A stretch of 64,000 nucleotides of DNA from Prorocentrum cordatum (GCA_963575745.1 CAUYUJ010012213.1:323772-387771); one strand, 5' to 3'. Counted from the stretch's first letter, positions 51,025 through 61,345 are shown. Program-made: numbers and translations. The notes: generated by a model from the sequence alone, not told the origin.

Positions 51025-51209
51025 CCCAGACCCCCTCGAGTTATGAAAAAATCACGACGCGAGGTTTTTCCTAATTTTCGGCCTCCGGGGGCCCTCACCG
51101 GCCCTCGGGAGCGTCAAAAAACTACTCGGGATGAAAAACCGGTCATGGGGAAAGGGTCTGGACCTCTGGGGTCGACGTCATGAAAAATTCATGACGTCGG
51201 GGGTCTGGG
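51025..51209. mobile_element. Inverted-repeat element X
   Basis: Outer ends CCCAGACCCCC and GGGGGTCTGGG, with ATGAAAAAATCACGACG and CGACGTCATGAAAAATTCAT inside. Single copy; no target duplication recognised. Confidence 0.8.
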
Positions 51210-51500
51210 AACGCACCGCGTGATGAGTCCGCGGGGATTCGGGCCGAGGAGCGGCCGCACGGTTGTCGGGGCTGGGGCGTTGCCCGAAGATGTCTCGGGC
51301 GATGGCGCCCTCCAGAGGTCCCGGAGCGGTGCGGTGAGGTCTTCATGGACTGTGAGGTCACGGCACGCGTTCTCGCCGCACGGTTTTGGGGCTCCCAGGT
51401 TTTACGATCGACACAAACTTGGGGTCGAAGTGTCTGCTAGTTTTGGGCGTCTGGGGGCCGTTTTCGGGCCCCAGGCCTATGAGAAATCAAACTGTGACGG

Positions 51501-53471
51501 ATGCCCGTATGGACCCCTGGAGGGGTCTGGGCACGAATTCTCCACGCTACGCGTATCCCCACCAGCCTCCGTAGCCCCCCCTGGGCTCAAGCCGCTCTGG
51601 ATCAAGCCGCGTGCCGCCAGGAGGCCATCTTTCTCCCAGTCCCGCACTCTACGCCTCCGTTCTTCATTCCTTCAGCTCCCTCCCGGCATGGCCGCTGGCG
51701 CCAGCGGCAGCGGCGGCTGGCAGGCGCGAGGGGCGCCCGCCGCAGGCCACTCTGGCCGCCGGCCACTGTCTGGAGGGCGACAGGCCGGCTGGTGGCCCTT
51801 CGACCCTTAAGGGCTCCGGCCGCCGCGCAGCTCTCTTCCTCGCCTGGGGGCTGCGCCGCCCGGCTGGGCCCCGCGCCGCGACGTGCCGGCGTCTTCTGCA
51901 GTCGGCTGGCTGGCTGCCGCCGCTCGCGGGCCCCATGCAGGGGCCGCAGGCAGGCCGCCGCCGCCAGCTGGCCGGCATCTGGAGACAACGTCGACACGCC
52001 GGAAGGCGACAGAGAGCCAATGCGGCGGCGCGATGGAGGGGCGCCACAGCGGCGGGCGCCGCCGCCGCCGCCCCTGCGGCCGCCGGCGCCGCGGCTGCCG
52101 CCGCCGCTGCCGCCGCCGCCGCCGTGGCGGAGGCGGCCGCCGCGGCGGCCGCGGGCCACCCAGCCGGCGCCGCGGCCGCCGTGGCCCGCGCGGCCGCCCT
52201 TGGGGCCCGCTGCCGCGGGCGCCGCCGCGGCCGCCGCGGCCGCCGCAGCCGCTGGCGCGGCGGCGGCGGCCGCGGCGGCCGCGCAGCAGCAGCAACAGCC
52301 GCTGCAGCTGCACCTGCAGGAACAGCAGCAGCGGCAGCAGCGACAGCAGCAGCAACAACAGCCGTTGCAGCAGCGGCAGCAGCAGCAGCCGCAGCGGCAG
52401 TATCCGCAGCAGCCGCCGCAGCTGCTGCAACTGCAGCCGCAACAGCAGCGACAGCAGCAGCCACAGCAGCAGGGCAGCAGCGGCAGCGACAGCCGCAGCA
52501 GCAGCGGCAGCAACATAACCCAGCAGCTGCATCAGCAGCAGCAGCCGCAGCAGCGGCAGCAACAGCGGCAGCACCCCCAACCACAGCCACAGCAGCAGCT
52601 ACAGGTGCTGCAGCAAAGCACCCCGCAGCTGCTGCAGCACCAACACCCCCCCTCAGCAGCCACAGCAACCCCCGCAGCACCCACAACCACAGCCGCACCA
52701 CCAGCAACAGGTGCTGCAGCAGCAGCAACAGCAGCCCCAGCAGCAGCATACCCTCCCCGGGGACGAGAGACCCGCGAGCCTCAAAGGACCCTCTCTGACG
52801 ACCAGAAGGAGCCACCCCTGCTCCCTGACAGCCTCCTAGGCACCTCTGGGAGCCAGCGGAACCCACGAGAAGACTCAGAGGTACCCTTGCTCCCTCTGCA
52901 GCAGCAGCAGGGCAGAGAAAAGGAGAGGGGGGCCGCGGCGGAGTCGGCGGAGGCTGCGGAGGCCGCGGAGTATCGGGGGCCCGAAGCGACGGAAGCCTCT
53001 GAAGGTGCGGAAGTGGCACAAGCCTTCATCCGTGTTTCTGGATTAGAACCGGGCGGGCAGGGGGTGGCCCCCGAAAGTGCTGGCGGCGGCCGCAACAGTC
53101 GGCTAAGCGAGATCCCGGAACAGCAGGGGCTCGCCTGCCACGCCGCGCCACCCCCACCTCCCCTTCAAAACAATCAGACCGTCAGCAGTCCTCTGGGGGC
53201 GCCGCAGACCCAGCAGGGGGGCCGCGGACCAACCGCCCAGACGCAGGACGGCGAAGCCACCCACTGGCTCGTCGGGAGAAAGCCCTGCGCGCCTATTCGC
53301 CCCCCCCTTGCCAGTGAACCCAGCGGCGAACCCCGGGCACTCTCTCCAGATGTCCAGGGCGCGATTGACAAAGAATCTTGTGATCTGGCAATTGAAACTG
53401 CGGCGCCGCACGCGCGCGCGCGCCCGGCACAACCAGCGGCGCCCCCGAGACAGGCGAGAGCCCTGCGTTGA
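51501..53471 (+). CDS. Ala/Gln-rich low-complexity protein, N-terminal part
   Basis: Open for 656 codons from the first ATG. An N-terminal Arg/Pro/Ala region (residues 1-235) leads to poly-Ala (about 236-262), then a Gln-rich region (about 263-415, LQLHLQEQQQRQ, CAG/GCA codons), then an Ala/Thr/Pro stretch, then an acidic non-repetitive tail (SDDQKEPPLLPDSLLGTSGS, NPREDSEVPLLPLQQQQ, AEVAQAFIRVSGLEPGG, GEATHWLVGRKPCAPIRPPL, VQGAIDKESCDLAIETAA). The tail, with ordinary composition, is the best evidence for coding. Gln/Ala-rich regions are typical of regulatory or RNA-associated proteins, but no domain is recognised. The start is uncertain. The frame meets its stop just after a CG-dinucleotide run, where the next frame takes over. 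Confidence 0.5.
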   Translation: MPVWTPGGVWARILHATRIPTSLRSPPWAQAALDQAACRQEAIFLPVPHSTPPFFIPSAPSRHGRWRQRQRRLAGARGARRRPLWPPATVWRATGRLVALRPLRAPAAAQLSSSPGGCAARLGPAPRRAGVFCSRLAGCRRSRAPCRGRRQAAAASWPASGDNVDTPEGDREPMRRRDGGAPQRRAPPPPPLRPPAPRLPPPLPPPPPWRRRPPRRPRATQPAPRPPWPARPPLGPAAAGAAAAAAAAAAAGAAAAAAAAAQQQQQPLQLHLQEQQQRQQRQQQQQQPLQQRQQQQPQRQYPQQPPQLLQLQPQQQRQQQPQQQGSSGSDSRSSSGSNITQQLHQQQQPQQRQQQRQHPQPQPQQQLQVLQQSTPQLLQHQHPPSAATATPAAPTTTAAPPATGAAAAATAAPAAAYPPRGRETREPQRTLSDDQKEPPLLPDSLLGTSGSQRNPREDSEVPLLPLQQQQGREKERGAAAESAEAAEAAEYRGPEATEASEGAEVAQAFIRVSGLEPGGQGVAPESAGGGRNSRLSEIPEQQGLACHAAPPPPPLQNNQTVSSPLGAPQTQQGGRGPTAQTQDGEATHWLVGRKPCAPIRPPLASEPSGEPRALSPDVQGAIDKESCDLAIETAAPHARARPAQPAAPPRQARALR

Positions 53472-54250
53472 TCGGAGGGGGCGCGCCCGGGGGCGGCGGC
53501 GGGCACAGGCCCGAAGGCGAGCGCCAGCGAAAGGGGCCTCTCCCCGCGCACCACAGGGCAGCGTCCGCCCAGGCTGCCGGAGAGGATCCGACCCCCGCCT
53601 GGCGGCCAACTGTGCGGCCCGCCTCTCCCCGCAGAGCCTCGAGGCCAGGCGCGCAGCCGGAACTGTCGCGAGCAGATCGCGAGCCCTCCGGCCAGGGCAG
53701 CGAGGCCGGTGCGCTAGAGACTTGCGGCCAGGATACACGGCAGCACCAATGGCCTGACCCGCGCCAATGGCCGGAGCCCACGGACCCCGACACTGGACTG
53801 CAGCTGTACAAAACAGAAATCAACAACATCCAGTGGGGCCTACCCGGGGGGGCACCCGGCGATGCGATAAGGCGGCTCCAAGTCACATTGGGAACAATGT
53901 TCGCAGGCACCTGGCACGCTTTCGTCAAGCGGCAGTCCGTGCCTGGCAGCAAAGGCGCGCTCGACCCGCTTCGGCGCGACCCGCGAACTTGGCGCCTCTT
54001 CCTGGAATCCTTCCGCAGCCACAAGTGCGACGTATGGGTCGTCAGCGACGGGCTGGGCCTCGACGTCGACTGGGCTCGGCTGTGGCATCTGCGCCCGGGT
54101 CGAAGCGGCGGGGCGAGCAGGGATCACCGCGCGGCAAAGGGCCGCCCGGACACCCAGGCACCCGGGAAGGGCCAAAAAAACAGTGGCGGGCCGTCTCCCC
54201 GCAGTAGCCGTTGCTGCCCCGCCTCGTGGCATCGCACGCGCGGGGATCAG
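53396..54250 (+). CDS. C-terminal continuation of the Gln-rich gene in another frame
   Basis: Opens after a TGA at 53393 in its own frame and overlaps the end of the upstream frame. It reads APGTTSGAPETGESPALIGG, later PEPTDPDTGLQLYKTEINNI, QWGLPGGAPGDAIRRLQVTL, GTMFAGTWHAFVKRQSVPGS, RTWRLFLESFRSHKCDVWVV, SDGLGLDVDWARLWHLRP. This is clearly protein-like, but I recognise no family. It is probably the same gene as 51501-53471, shifted by one base within the CGCGCGCGCG run at 53409-53422: mutation, assembly error, splicing or frameshifting are all possible. The true end is unknown. After about 54170 the sequence degenerates into repeats. Confidence 0.5.
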
Positions 54251-54317
54251 GTGCGAGGGGGGTGGTCACTGGCAGCAGGCCCGTTGCTGCCCAGCAAAAC
54301 GCAGCTTGCGAAAGGGA

Positions 54318-54620
54318 TGCATCCGGACCCAGCGGCCCTGGGCGCACGCGGGGGTTGCTGTCCCTCGGGCCCAGGGCCTCCCCCGGGGAGTCAAGGCACC
54401 CTCGCATCCCCGTTCTGGCTGCCAAGGGCCTCTCTTCGCCCACCCCCCGCGCGCGCTTCGTCTTGGCCGCAGCCGGACACAGCGGCCCTGGGCGCGCGCG
54501 GGGGCCTGCCTGTGCCGCGGGCCGGGGCCCCCCGCCGGGGCTCGAGGCACTCTCGCATCCCAGTTCTGGCAGCCAAGGGCCATCCTTCGCCCCCCCCCCG
54601 TGCGCGCTTCCTGTTCACGG
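54318..54620. repeat. ~150 bp tandem duplication
   Basis: Two units starting near 54328 (GACCCAGCGGCCCTGGGCGC) and 54478 (GACACAGCGGCCCTGGGCGC), each ending with TTCGCC, a C-run and a CGCGCGCTTC block. Confidence 0.9.
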
Positions 54621-56045
54621 CGCCCACTGTCATCAATTGCAGCGCTGAGAGCATAGGCGGAGGCACTATCCAATCATAGATGGGGCTCTCGCAGACTCGC
54701 AGACACACTTTCCATCAAATCGTGTTCTGCGGCGGTTAGCTTCACCCCCCGCGTCAACGAAAGGTCGCTGTGACATAGATGGGGCTCTCGCAGACACACT
54801 TTCCATCAAATCGTGTTCTGCGGCGGTTAGCTGCGCCCCCCGCGCCAGCGAATGGTCGATGTATCATAGATGGGGCTCTCGCAGACGCACTTCCACAGGC
54901 TCCGGCGCATCGCCGGGCTGTGGGATGCTAAGTTTGTGCGCGCGTCGTCAGTGGCAGCGCTGGGTTGTAAAATGTCCCCTCGCGGCGGGCAGCTGCTCGC
55001 CCCGTCCTTCCACGCAGGTGCTCGCGGCGAGTAGCTGCGACCCCCAGGATTTCAGCGGCGAGTAGCTGCGACCCCCGAGGAAATAAAAGGGACATCTTAG
55101 CGGCGATCAGCTTCCCCACCGCTCTCAGCGGCAAGTGCGCCCACTGTCATCAATTGCAGCGCTGAGAGCAGAGGCGGAGGCGCCTTCCAATCATAGATGG
55201 GGCCATCGCAGACACACTTTCCATCAAATCGCGTTCTGCGGCGGTTAGCTGCGCCCCCCGCGTCAATGAAAGGTTGCGTAACATAGATGGGGCTCTCGCA
55301 GACGCACTTTCCATCAAATCGTGTTATGCGGCGGTTGGCTGCATCCCCAATGTCAACGAAAGGGACTGCCCTGCAATTGCGACCCACAGGCTCCGGCGCA
55401 TTGCCGGGATGTGGGGTGCTAAGCTGGTGCCCGCGTCGTCAGTGGCAGCGCTGGGTTGTAGAATGTCTCCGAGCGGCGGGCAGCTGCTCACCCCGTCCTT
55501 CCACGCAGGTGCTCGCGGCGAGTAGCTGCGACCCCCGGGATCTCAGCGGCGAGTAGCTGCGACCCCCGGGGAGATAGAACGGACATCATAGCGGCGACCA
55601 GCTTCCCCACCGCTCTCAGCGGCAAGTCCGCTCACTGTCATCAATTGTAGCGCTGAGAGCAGAGGCGGAGGCGCTATCCAATCATAGATGGGGCCCTCGC
55701 AGACACAATTTCTATCAAATCGTGTTCTGCGGCGGTTAGCTGCGCCCCCCGTGTCAACGAAAGGTCGATGTAGCATTGATGGGGTTCTCGCAGACACACT
55801 TTCCATCAAATCGTGTTATGCGGCGGTTAGCTGCACCCCCCAAGAGGCGCATCCTGCTCCTGGCTCACACTGTGTAAATGGTGCTTTGCGGCGGTTAGCT
55901 GCGCCCCCCTCTCTCAGCGCAGGTGCTCTCGGCGAGAAGTGCGCATTCAACGGAGACCTCAGCTGCGAGTAGCTGCGCCCATCCATGTACATGTATCCTA
56001 GCGGCGGTTAGCTGCGACCCCCCCTTCCTCCACGCATGCGCTTAG
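54617..56045. repeat. Array H: nested tandem repeats with ~500 bp higher-order unit
   Basis: CACTGTCATCAATTGCAGCG marks higher-order starts near 54626, 55143 and 55635 (distances ~517 and ~492). Inside are ~95 bp units (CATAGATGGGGCTCTCGCAG, ACACACTTTCCATCAAATCG, GCGGCGGTTAGCTGCGCCCC) and ~35 bp units (AGCGGCGAGTAGCTGCGACC). It starts immediately after the gene at 51.5-54.2 kb. No coding. Confidence 0.95.
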
Positions 56046-56124
56046 TAGCTGCGATCCGACCCCCGAGAATGACCCAGGAGATGACCATGGCCCCTAGCCC
56101 TCGGATTCGGGGCCTGGCCGAGGG

Positions 56125-56930
56125 GTGCGGCGGTGCTTCTCCTCGCCTCTCCCCTCTCGGCCTCGGCCTCGGGGCCTGCCAGACGTGCTATCAGACGTCG
56201 GGGTGGTTGCCCCCCCTCCCAGGGCCGCCCGTGTTCCGCGCCTCGTGGTCTGGCCCCCCCTCTCTGCGGAGTGTGCTTCGGTCCTGGAGGACTTCGTGGT
56301 GCGTGTAGGGTCTCGGGTCTTGGGGGCCGCGCCAATCGGCGGACTGGGCCCGGCTTGCCTCCTGGCCCACGTATCCTCCACAGTGCAGCTCCCCCAGGCG
56401 CCTCGCTCTTTGACACCGCAGGAGGCGGCGCTACCACCAGCGCCGCCCCCCCCCCTTCACTCCTTCGCTGGCGGTGCGTCCCCGCCTGCGGGCCCCCCCC
56501 CCCCCTCTCTGAGGCCTGGCGCCGTGCCGGCGCGCGCTGCGTGGCCCACAGTCGCTTGTTCCCCCCTTGCCTCGTGGAGTGGTCATTCGGGTGCTGGGTC
56601 GCCACGGAGTGGTTCAGCCTTCCGCAGCAGGACAGCACCCAGGCTCCCACCAGCTGCTGGCCAGTGCGCCGCCTGATCCGCGACAGCTGCTTGGCTTGCA
56701 GACGTCGTCGTGGGCGTGCGGGGTCTGGCGTCCCACAGGCGACTCACTCCACCGGCCTCCCACTTGCCTCCACTGCAGCAGGACCCTCCCTGGCAGGCTG
56801 CGCAGGCGCTTCAGCGCTAGACGGCGGTGCTCCACGCCTGCGGGTCTCTTCGCTTCAGGGGTCGGCATCGCAACTTGCGCCTTGGGCACAGCCGCATGGC
56901 TCCACCTGGCACTGGGAGGCGGATTGCTGA
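56125..56930 (+). CDS. Weak open region, Pro/Ala/Ser-rich, function unknown
   Basis: Plus frames 56125-56676 (with SAECASVLEDFVVRVGSRVL) and 56133-56930 (ending STWHWEADC and TGA) are open and overlap. The sequence after 56930 (TTGTGCTTGG, TTCATTTTGTTTTGTG) looks like untranslated DNA. No domain is recognised, and a minus frame overlaps. Confidence 0.28.
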
Positions 56931-57139
56931 GGTCTGGGCGCCGTGTGGTTCAGCCTGCTACGCCTGTGCAGCCTTCGGATTTCGTCTGATTCGCACACTT
57001 TGCCGCTTGTCCACTTCGGTTCGCGCTGCGGCGCCTGTGCGATTGTGCTTGGAAGTTAGTTCATTTTGTTTTGTGCATGTGCACGGCGCTTGTTGTGCAG
57101 GTTCGAACCGGCTTGCCAACGTGGCGGCGGTGTTCGCAC

Positions 57140-57500
57140 ATTCGCATCGTGCCGCACGCCCCGGACTTTGCCCCTCGCCACCAGACCGTTGTCGTGCGGC
57201 CGCCGACCAACAAAAAATATCCCCACCAGCGTGCAGCCACCCTGGCAGCCACCGCCTTGCATGGACGCTGTGTGTGTGTGTGTGTGTGTGCGATTTCTGC
57301 CCCTGGCTCTGGCATCCACACTCAGTGCAGCTTGCAGCTCACTTGAGGCGCCGCTTACGCAGCTTAGGCAGTTTAGGTGCGCGGCTCTAGTTTGCTCCTG
57401 TTGTCAATTGCTAGGCCCGCGCCCCGGAGTTACGACTCGCCGCTTGCGCTTTCGCCTGCGGCCGCGACCAAAACAATATATCCCCACCAGCCCTATCAGA
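57140..57500. repeat. ~90 bp direct repeat, copies 57140-57235 and 57405-57500
   Basis: Both contain CGCCCCGGA, ACTCGCC or CCTCGCC, TGCGGCCGC, GACCAA and AATATATCCCCACCAG or AAATATCCCCACCAG. They are 265 bp apart. A (TG)n microsatellite (57266-57291) lies between them. Confidence 0.8.
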
Positions 57501-57649
57501 AACCATTTTCATGAGAGTTGACGGGGAAAGGGGCGAAGAGACACATGTAGTGAAACGAAGCGGGCATCCAGGGTGAGCAGAGAGATTTGGAAGAAAGGGG
57601 GTGGCCTTGGAGGGCCTCTTCGGGCCATCCCTGGGGCCCGCGTGAGGGC

Positions 57650-57722
57650 AAAGGGAGGAGGAGAAGGAGAAGGAGGACAAAGAGGAGGAGGTGGCGGAGG
57701 AAGACGATGACGACGACGGCGG

Positions 57723-57768
<46 letters not shown>

Positions 57769-57870
57769 CACGACGACGACGACCACGACGACGACGACAG
57801 AGGAAAGGAAGACGATGAGGGCAAGGACGAGGATGAGGGCGAGGAGGAAGCAGAGGAGGACAACGAGGAC
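57650..57870. repeat. GAC/GAG triplet array
   Basis: GACGAC triplets with GGC, CAC and GAG variants, about 57690-57800 densest. Asp-rich in one frame. Confidence 0.93.
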
Positions 57871-58460
57871 GAGGACGGAGCTCCCAAATCGCCTCTTGGA
57901 GCCGTCTTTGGACTCTTTGGGAGGATTTCGGGGTCCTCTTGGAGCTCTCTTGGGGGTCTTGGGGCCCTCTTGGGGCCCTCTGGGAGCCTTTCTGGCGGCC
58001 CCTTGGGAGCCCTTGAGGGCCTCTTGCGGCCATTTTGGAGCCCATCGATCAAATGAGGGGGGGGGGATCCCGATTTGCGTCCCCTGCCTGGGGCCATCAT
58101 ATTCGCCTCTTGGGGCCATCTCGGGGCGCTCCTGGGCATCTGTTGGGAACTCTTGGGCGCTTTTTTGGGAGCCCCCTGGGCCCCTCTTGGGGCTCTCCTG
58201 GGCCATATTGGGACAACCTTGAGGCCTCAAAAGTACATTGGAAGCGAAAAGGCGAACACATCATTGATACTTCTTAGGAGTTTGAAGGATCTTGGCCTCT
58301 TGGGGGGGTCCCGAGGGGGCTCCGAGAACATTTGGAGTCGTCTTGAGGCCCTCGTCGGGCTTCTTGGAGCCATGTCAGAAGCGAGGCCATCTTGGAGCAT
58401 CGGATGCTTTCTCGGAGCCATCTTGAGCCATCTTGGACGCTCTAGCCCCTGGCGGACCCC
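57871..58460. repeat. Degenerate CTTGGGGCC repeat block
   Basis: CTCTTGGGGCCCTC and GGGGCCCTCTTGG words spaced 10-25 bp, with several CTTTGG and CATCTTGG variants. Confidence 0.78.
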
Positions 58461-58790
58461 CCCAAGAAGCCTCAGTGAGGGGAGGGAGAGGGAACACCTC
58501 CCCGAAGGGAAGATGATGTTTGGAAGAGGAAGGAAATAACTCGCTAGACCACCTTAGCCCAAAGGGTTGGTGGGATTTTGAGCGGATGGTATCGGACATA
58601 CCCATATCCATGTCCTCATGATCTGGGCGCCGATGCGCGACCCCGTGGATTCGCGATCCCGTGGCTGCAGTCCGCGCGGAGCATCCTCGCAAAGCCGCTT
58701 GTTCTATGCCAACTCTCTCCTCAGAATTCTGTCCTCCAGATTTTCCGACCTACCTCCTGTTTGTGTGTCCTCTTTCTCCCGTCCTGTTGA
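58461..58790. other. Unassigned spacer
   Basis: No repeat or domain recognised. Confidence 0.4.
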
Positions 58791-58793
58791 TCA

Positions 58794-58918
58794 TCGTCGT
58801 CGTCGTCGTCCGAATCATCGACGGACGTCGACGTTTTCGACGTTCTCTTCGTCCTTGTCGGCGGTCTCGCCGACGTCGGCGACGTCCTCGTCGTCCTCGT
58901 CGTCGTCGTCGTCTTCGC
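58794..58918. repeat. TCG triplet array
   Basis: CGTCGTCGTC with CGAC, TTC and CTC variants. It ends with CTTCGCGCAGGC, which could be an acceptor, and the following plus frame (APVRMAPLWSASTG-like) is unresolved. Confidence 0.85.
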
Positions 58919-59334
58919 GCAGGCGCCGGTGCGCATGGCGCCGCTGTGGAGCGCCTCCACCGGGACTCCGCCCGCCGCGCTGCCAGAGGCCGCTCATACA
59001 CCCCGCGGGGGGGCCCCGCTCCCCGGGGGGCGTGGCGCGCGGAGCGGCAGCGCTGCGGGGGGGGCGCCACCTGATCGGCACGACCGAGCCGGGGACGGGA
59101 AGAACGGCGAGGCGCAGTTTTCTTTTGGGGGGGGATGCAGTGGGGGGCGCATGCCAAGAAGCACCCTGCTTGCCTCCAGAGTGCCCTGGATTTCTCTTGG
59201 GTGTCGATGGTTCTGCTGTGGAGAGCGTGACATTCCCGCACCCAAAATCAATGGACGTCCTGGGGTCTCAGGGTTGGGTTTTTTGTGGACGGTTTCTTTG
59301 GACTGGCCTCCACTGTATCCGCTGTAAACGCAGG

Positions 59335-59450
59335 GGGAGATGCATCGGCCCCTGACCACCCATCGATCGGCGATGGATCGGCGATAGGAGAGTGCGGATT
59401 CGCCATCGGGGGCCCATGGCCGGTCTGTGGGCGATCGCCCGCCTCACCCC
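59335..59450. mobile_element. Element B1, copy 6 (partial)
   Basis: GGGGGAGATGCATCGGCCCC, CCCATCGATCGGCGATGGAT, GCGGATTCGCCATCGGGGGC are conserved. The right arm is lost. Confidence 0.75.
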
Positions 59451-59559
59451 GAGAGCTACTTACAGGCAAACGACCGAGAAGGGGTCATCACTAATCTGTA
59501 CGACCGAGAACGGGACCTCAGCTCCACGCTCCCCTTGATGGCGGAGAGCACCTCTGTGC

Positions 59560-60320
59560 ACCTGCACCCGCACCCGCGCTTGCGCAGAGGTCAGCGCGCT
59601 TGGCTCTCGCGCTCGTGCGCCAGCATCCCTGCCTGCACTCGCCCGGACAGATACCGTCGTTAAGCTATTGGGTGACTCAGTCTCCTCAAGCAATGCGCCG
59701 CCGAGCTCCGAAAAAATTAGCGACGAGGAGGACAAAACAGCAGCTCCTGCCCATATTAGCAGGACTCGCTGTCGGCGTCGCCGCGAACGTTGTCCATCCG
59801 CGACCAGCGCCAACGGCCCAGTTTCGGCCGCTGTAGGCTTTTGGAGAAGGTTCGCTGTTGGGCATCGTCTCTGTGTTTCCGGTCTCCGATTGGGGTGTGC
59901 TGACGAGTTGGGAGCCGGCTGCACGCGATGAGGCTGGCCTGGGCGAGAGTGGAAACCATCGGCGCGCACGTGATGGGGGTCGGCTCTCACGGGGTCGGCC
60001 GATCCGCTCCCCTCTTGACCCCCCCTCTCCTGGTTGTGGGAGCCACGCGGGCCCGACCCCACCCCTCCAGGTCACTCCGCCCTCCTCCTCCTCCTCCTGC
60101 TCCTCCTCCTCCTCCTCCACTTCCTCCTCCTCCTCCTCCCACTTGGGTCCAGTAACTTCTCGTGGCTGGCCTGGGTTTGCGACATGGCCCTGGCCGGCCC
60201 GGGTCAGTGACGCCTCCGGCGGACCCCCGCTCCGTGGGCGGCGCCCGCGTCTCCGAACTGAGAAGTGTGCGCGGGCCTCCGATGTTGATGAGTGCGCAGT
60301 TTGTGGCCTTTTCTCGGCCA
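59560..60320 (+). CDS. Two coding exons flanking a TCC array: acidic exon and Cys-rich exon
   Basis: Exon 1 (about 59560-59835) reads PALARTDTVVKLLGDSVSSS, then NAPPSSEKISDEEDKTAAPA, HISRTRC. The region 60082-60152 is a TCC array ending CACTTGGGTCCAG. Exon 2 (60153-60320) reads SDASGGPPLRGRRPRLRTEK, then CARASDVDECAVCGLFSA, where DVDEC is reminiscent of the start of a calcium-binding EGF repeat; only a fragment is present, so this is a suggestion. Exon 2 is in phase with exon 1 only for a donor leaving one base; the exact donor is not resolved (candidates near 59832 and 59847). Coding sequence stops where element M copy 2 begins at 60321. Confidence 0.42.
60082..60147. repeat. TCC array before the acceptor at 60152
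   Basis: TCC triplets with TGC, TTC and CAC variants, ending 5 bp before the CAG acceptor. Confidence 0.93.
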
Positions 60321-60479
60321 TGCACAGGGGGGGGGGCTAGGGGGGGGGGGGGAAGGCTTCTAAGAAGCACCCCTGCTTCTTAGAAGGCGCGGGCCTTGTC
60401 TGTAGATACAAGTCCGGCGCCTTCTAAGAAGCAGCCTCCTTCTATGAAGCCTACCCCTCTCCCCCTACCCCCTTTGCGC
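60321..60479. mobile_element. MITE-like element M, copy 2
   Basis: Ends GCACAGGGGGGGGGGCTAGG and CCCCCTACCCCCTTTGCGC. The interior keeps CTTCTAAGAAGCACCCCTGC, TTCTTAGAAGGCGCGGGCC, TGTCTGTAGA and GCGCCTTCTAAGAAGCAG as in copy 1. Confidence 0.9.
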
Positions 60480-60721
60480 ACCGCCAACCTTTTATATCCA
60501 TGATGGAACTGGTCCGGGGCGGGAGTCCAAAGCGCGTGAGCGACGGAAGAAAACGGCAGAGCTTCCCGCGGAAAACCGCGCGTACGCGCCCTCTTGCCCG
60601 CGCGGCGTGCCACGCTGGCGGCCCTCGGGAGCAGCGGCGGATGGTCGCTACGCCTTTCCGTCGCCCGCGTGTGGCCACGTTCAAAGGGCCGCGTGGGTGG
60701 GAGCGGGGGTGGGGCGAGGGG

Positions 60722-60815
60722 GCTGGTAACGTCACGATTCGCGCCAGCGCCGTCTGGGAGTCAGCTACCCCAAGCAATGCCCAAACGGCGCCGGCGCGAG
60801 CTGTAGCGTTACCAG
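60722..60815. mobile_element. Small inverted-repeat element Y
   Basis: GCTGGTAACGTCACGATTCG left pairs imperfectly with GAGCTGTAGCGTTACCAGC right, with CGCCAGCGCCGT and ACGGCGCCGGCG inside. Total ~94 bp. Confidence 0.75.
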
Positions 60816-60859
60816 CTTGGGGGGAGGGGAGGGTCGGACGGGGCTGGGACGAGGGTAGA

Positions 60860-61010
60860 TCCGTTCCAGAGCGTCCCGGAACGCTCCCCAGAGCATTCCG
60901 GGACGCTCCGAGGAGGACGCGGCGCCCGAGGCATCCTCCAGAGCTGCCGGAGCTCAGAGATTCTCGAGCTGTTTTCAGCCCGAGATTACCCTCGTCTTGG
61001 CTTCGTCTCG
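60860..61010 (+). repeat. Dispersed repeat O, copy 3
   Basis: CCAGAGCGTCCCGGAACGCT and GGGACGCTCCGAGGAGGACG, then CGGCGCCCGAGGCATCCTCC, CTCAGAGATTCTCGAG. Best-preserved copy. Confidence 0.8.
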
Positions 61011-61170
61011 TACAGTGGGGGCGCGCATGAAGAAACCATCTGCGTTTCGTCAGGGTATCCTGGGTTTCTTCGCTCCTCGCGCTGCGCGGTGACTTCCCGC
61101 AGCCGTTGAAAGAGCTGCTGCGTTCAGGGTGCTCCGGGTTTCCCCCCAGGTGTACCTCGCGCACGGGTTT
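61011..61170. other. Short spacer
   Basis: No feature recognised. Confidence 0.4.
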
Positions 61171-61345
61171 TCAGGGTCGGGTTTCTTGCGAGGGTTTTTT
61201 GCGGCCGCGCCCGCACTGTATGGTGCACCCCGCCGCCGGCCGCCCGCGCTTCTTGAGGGTTGGGGGGAGCCCCTCCGCGGGGCGTCCCTCGGGCTGGGCG
61301 CCGGTGGCCCGGGAAGCGTCGCTCGGGGAGCTGGTCCGCTTCAGG
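61171..61345 (-). CDS. Possible short exon with AT-hook-like motif
   Basis: On the minus strand, after the pyrimidine reading of the array at 61350-61540, a frame reads RTSSPSDASRATGAQPEGRP, then LKKRGRPAAGCTIQCGRGRK and a stop. KRGRP is the core of an AT-hook, a minor-groove DNA-binding motif. The possible acceptor on this strand is weak (CTGAAG or GACCAG). The plus strand is also open here. Confidence 0.3.

Noticed and set aside
52270-52770. Simple CAG microsatellite only
   Set aside because: The Gln codons are interrupted by many other codons and the frame continues into ordinary acidic sequence, so I kept it as part of a coding region.
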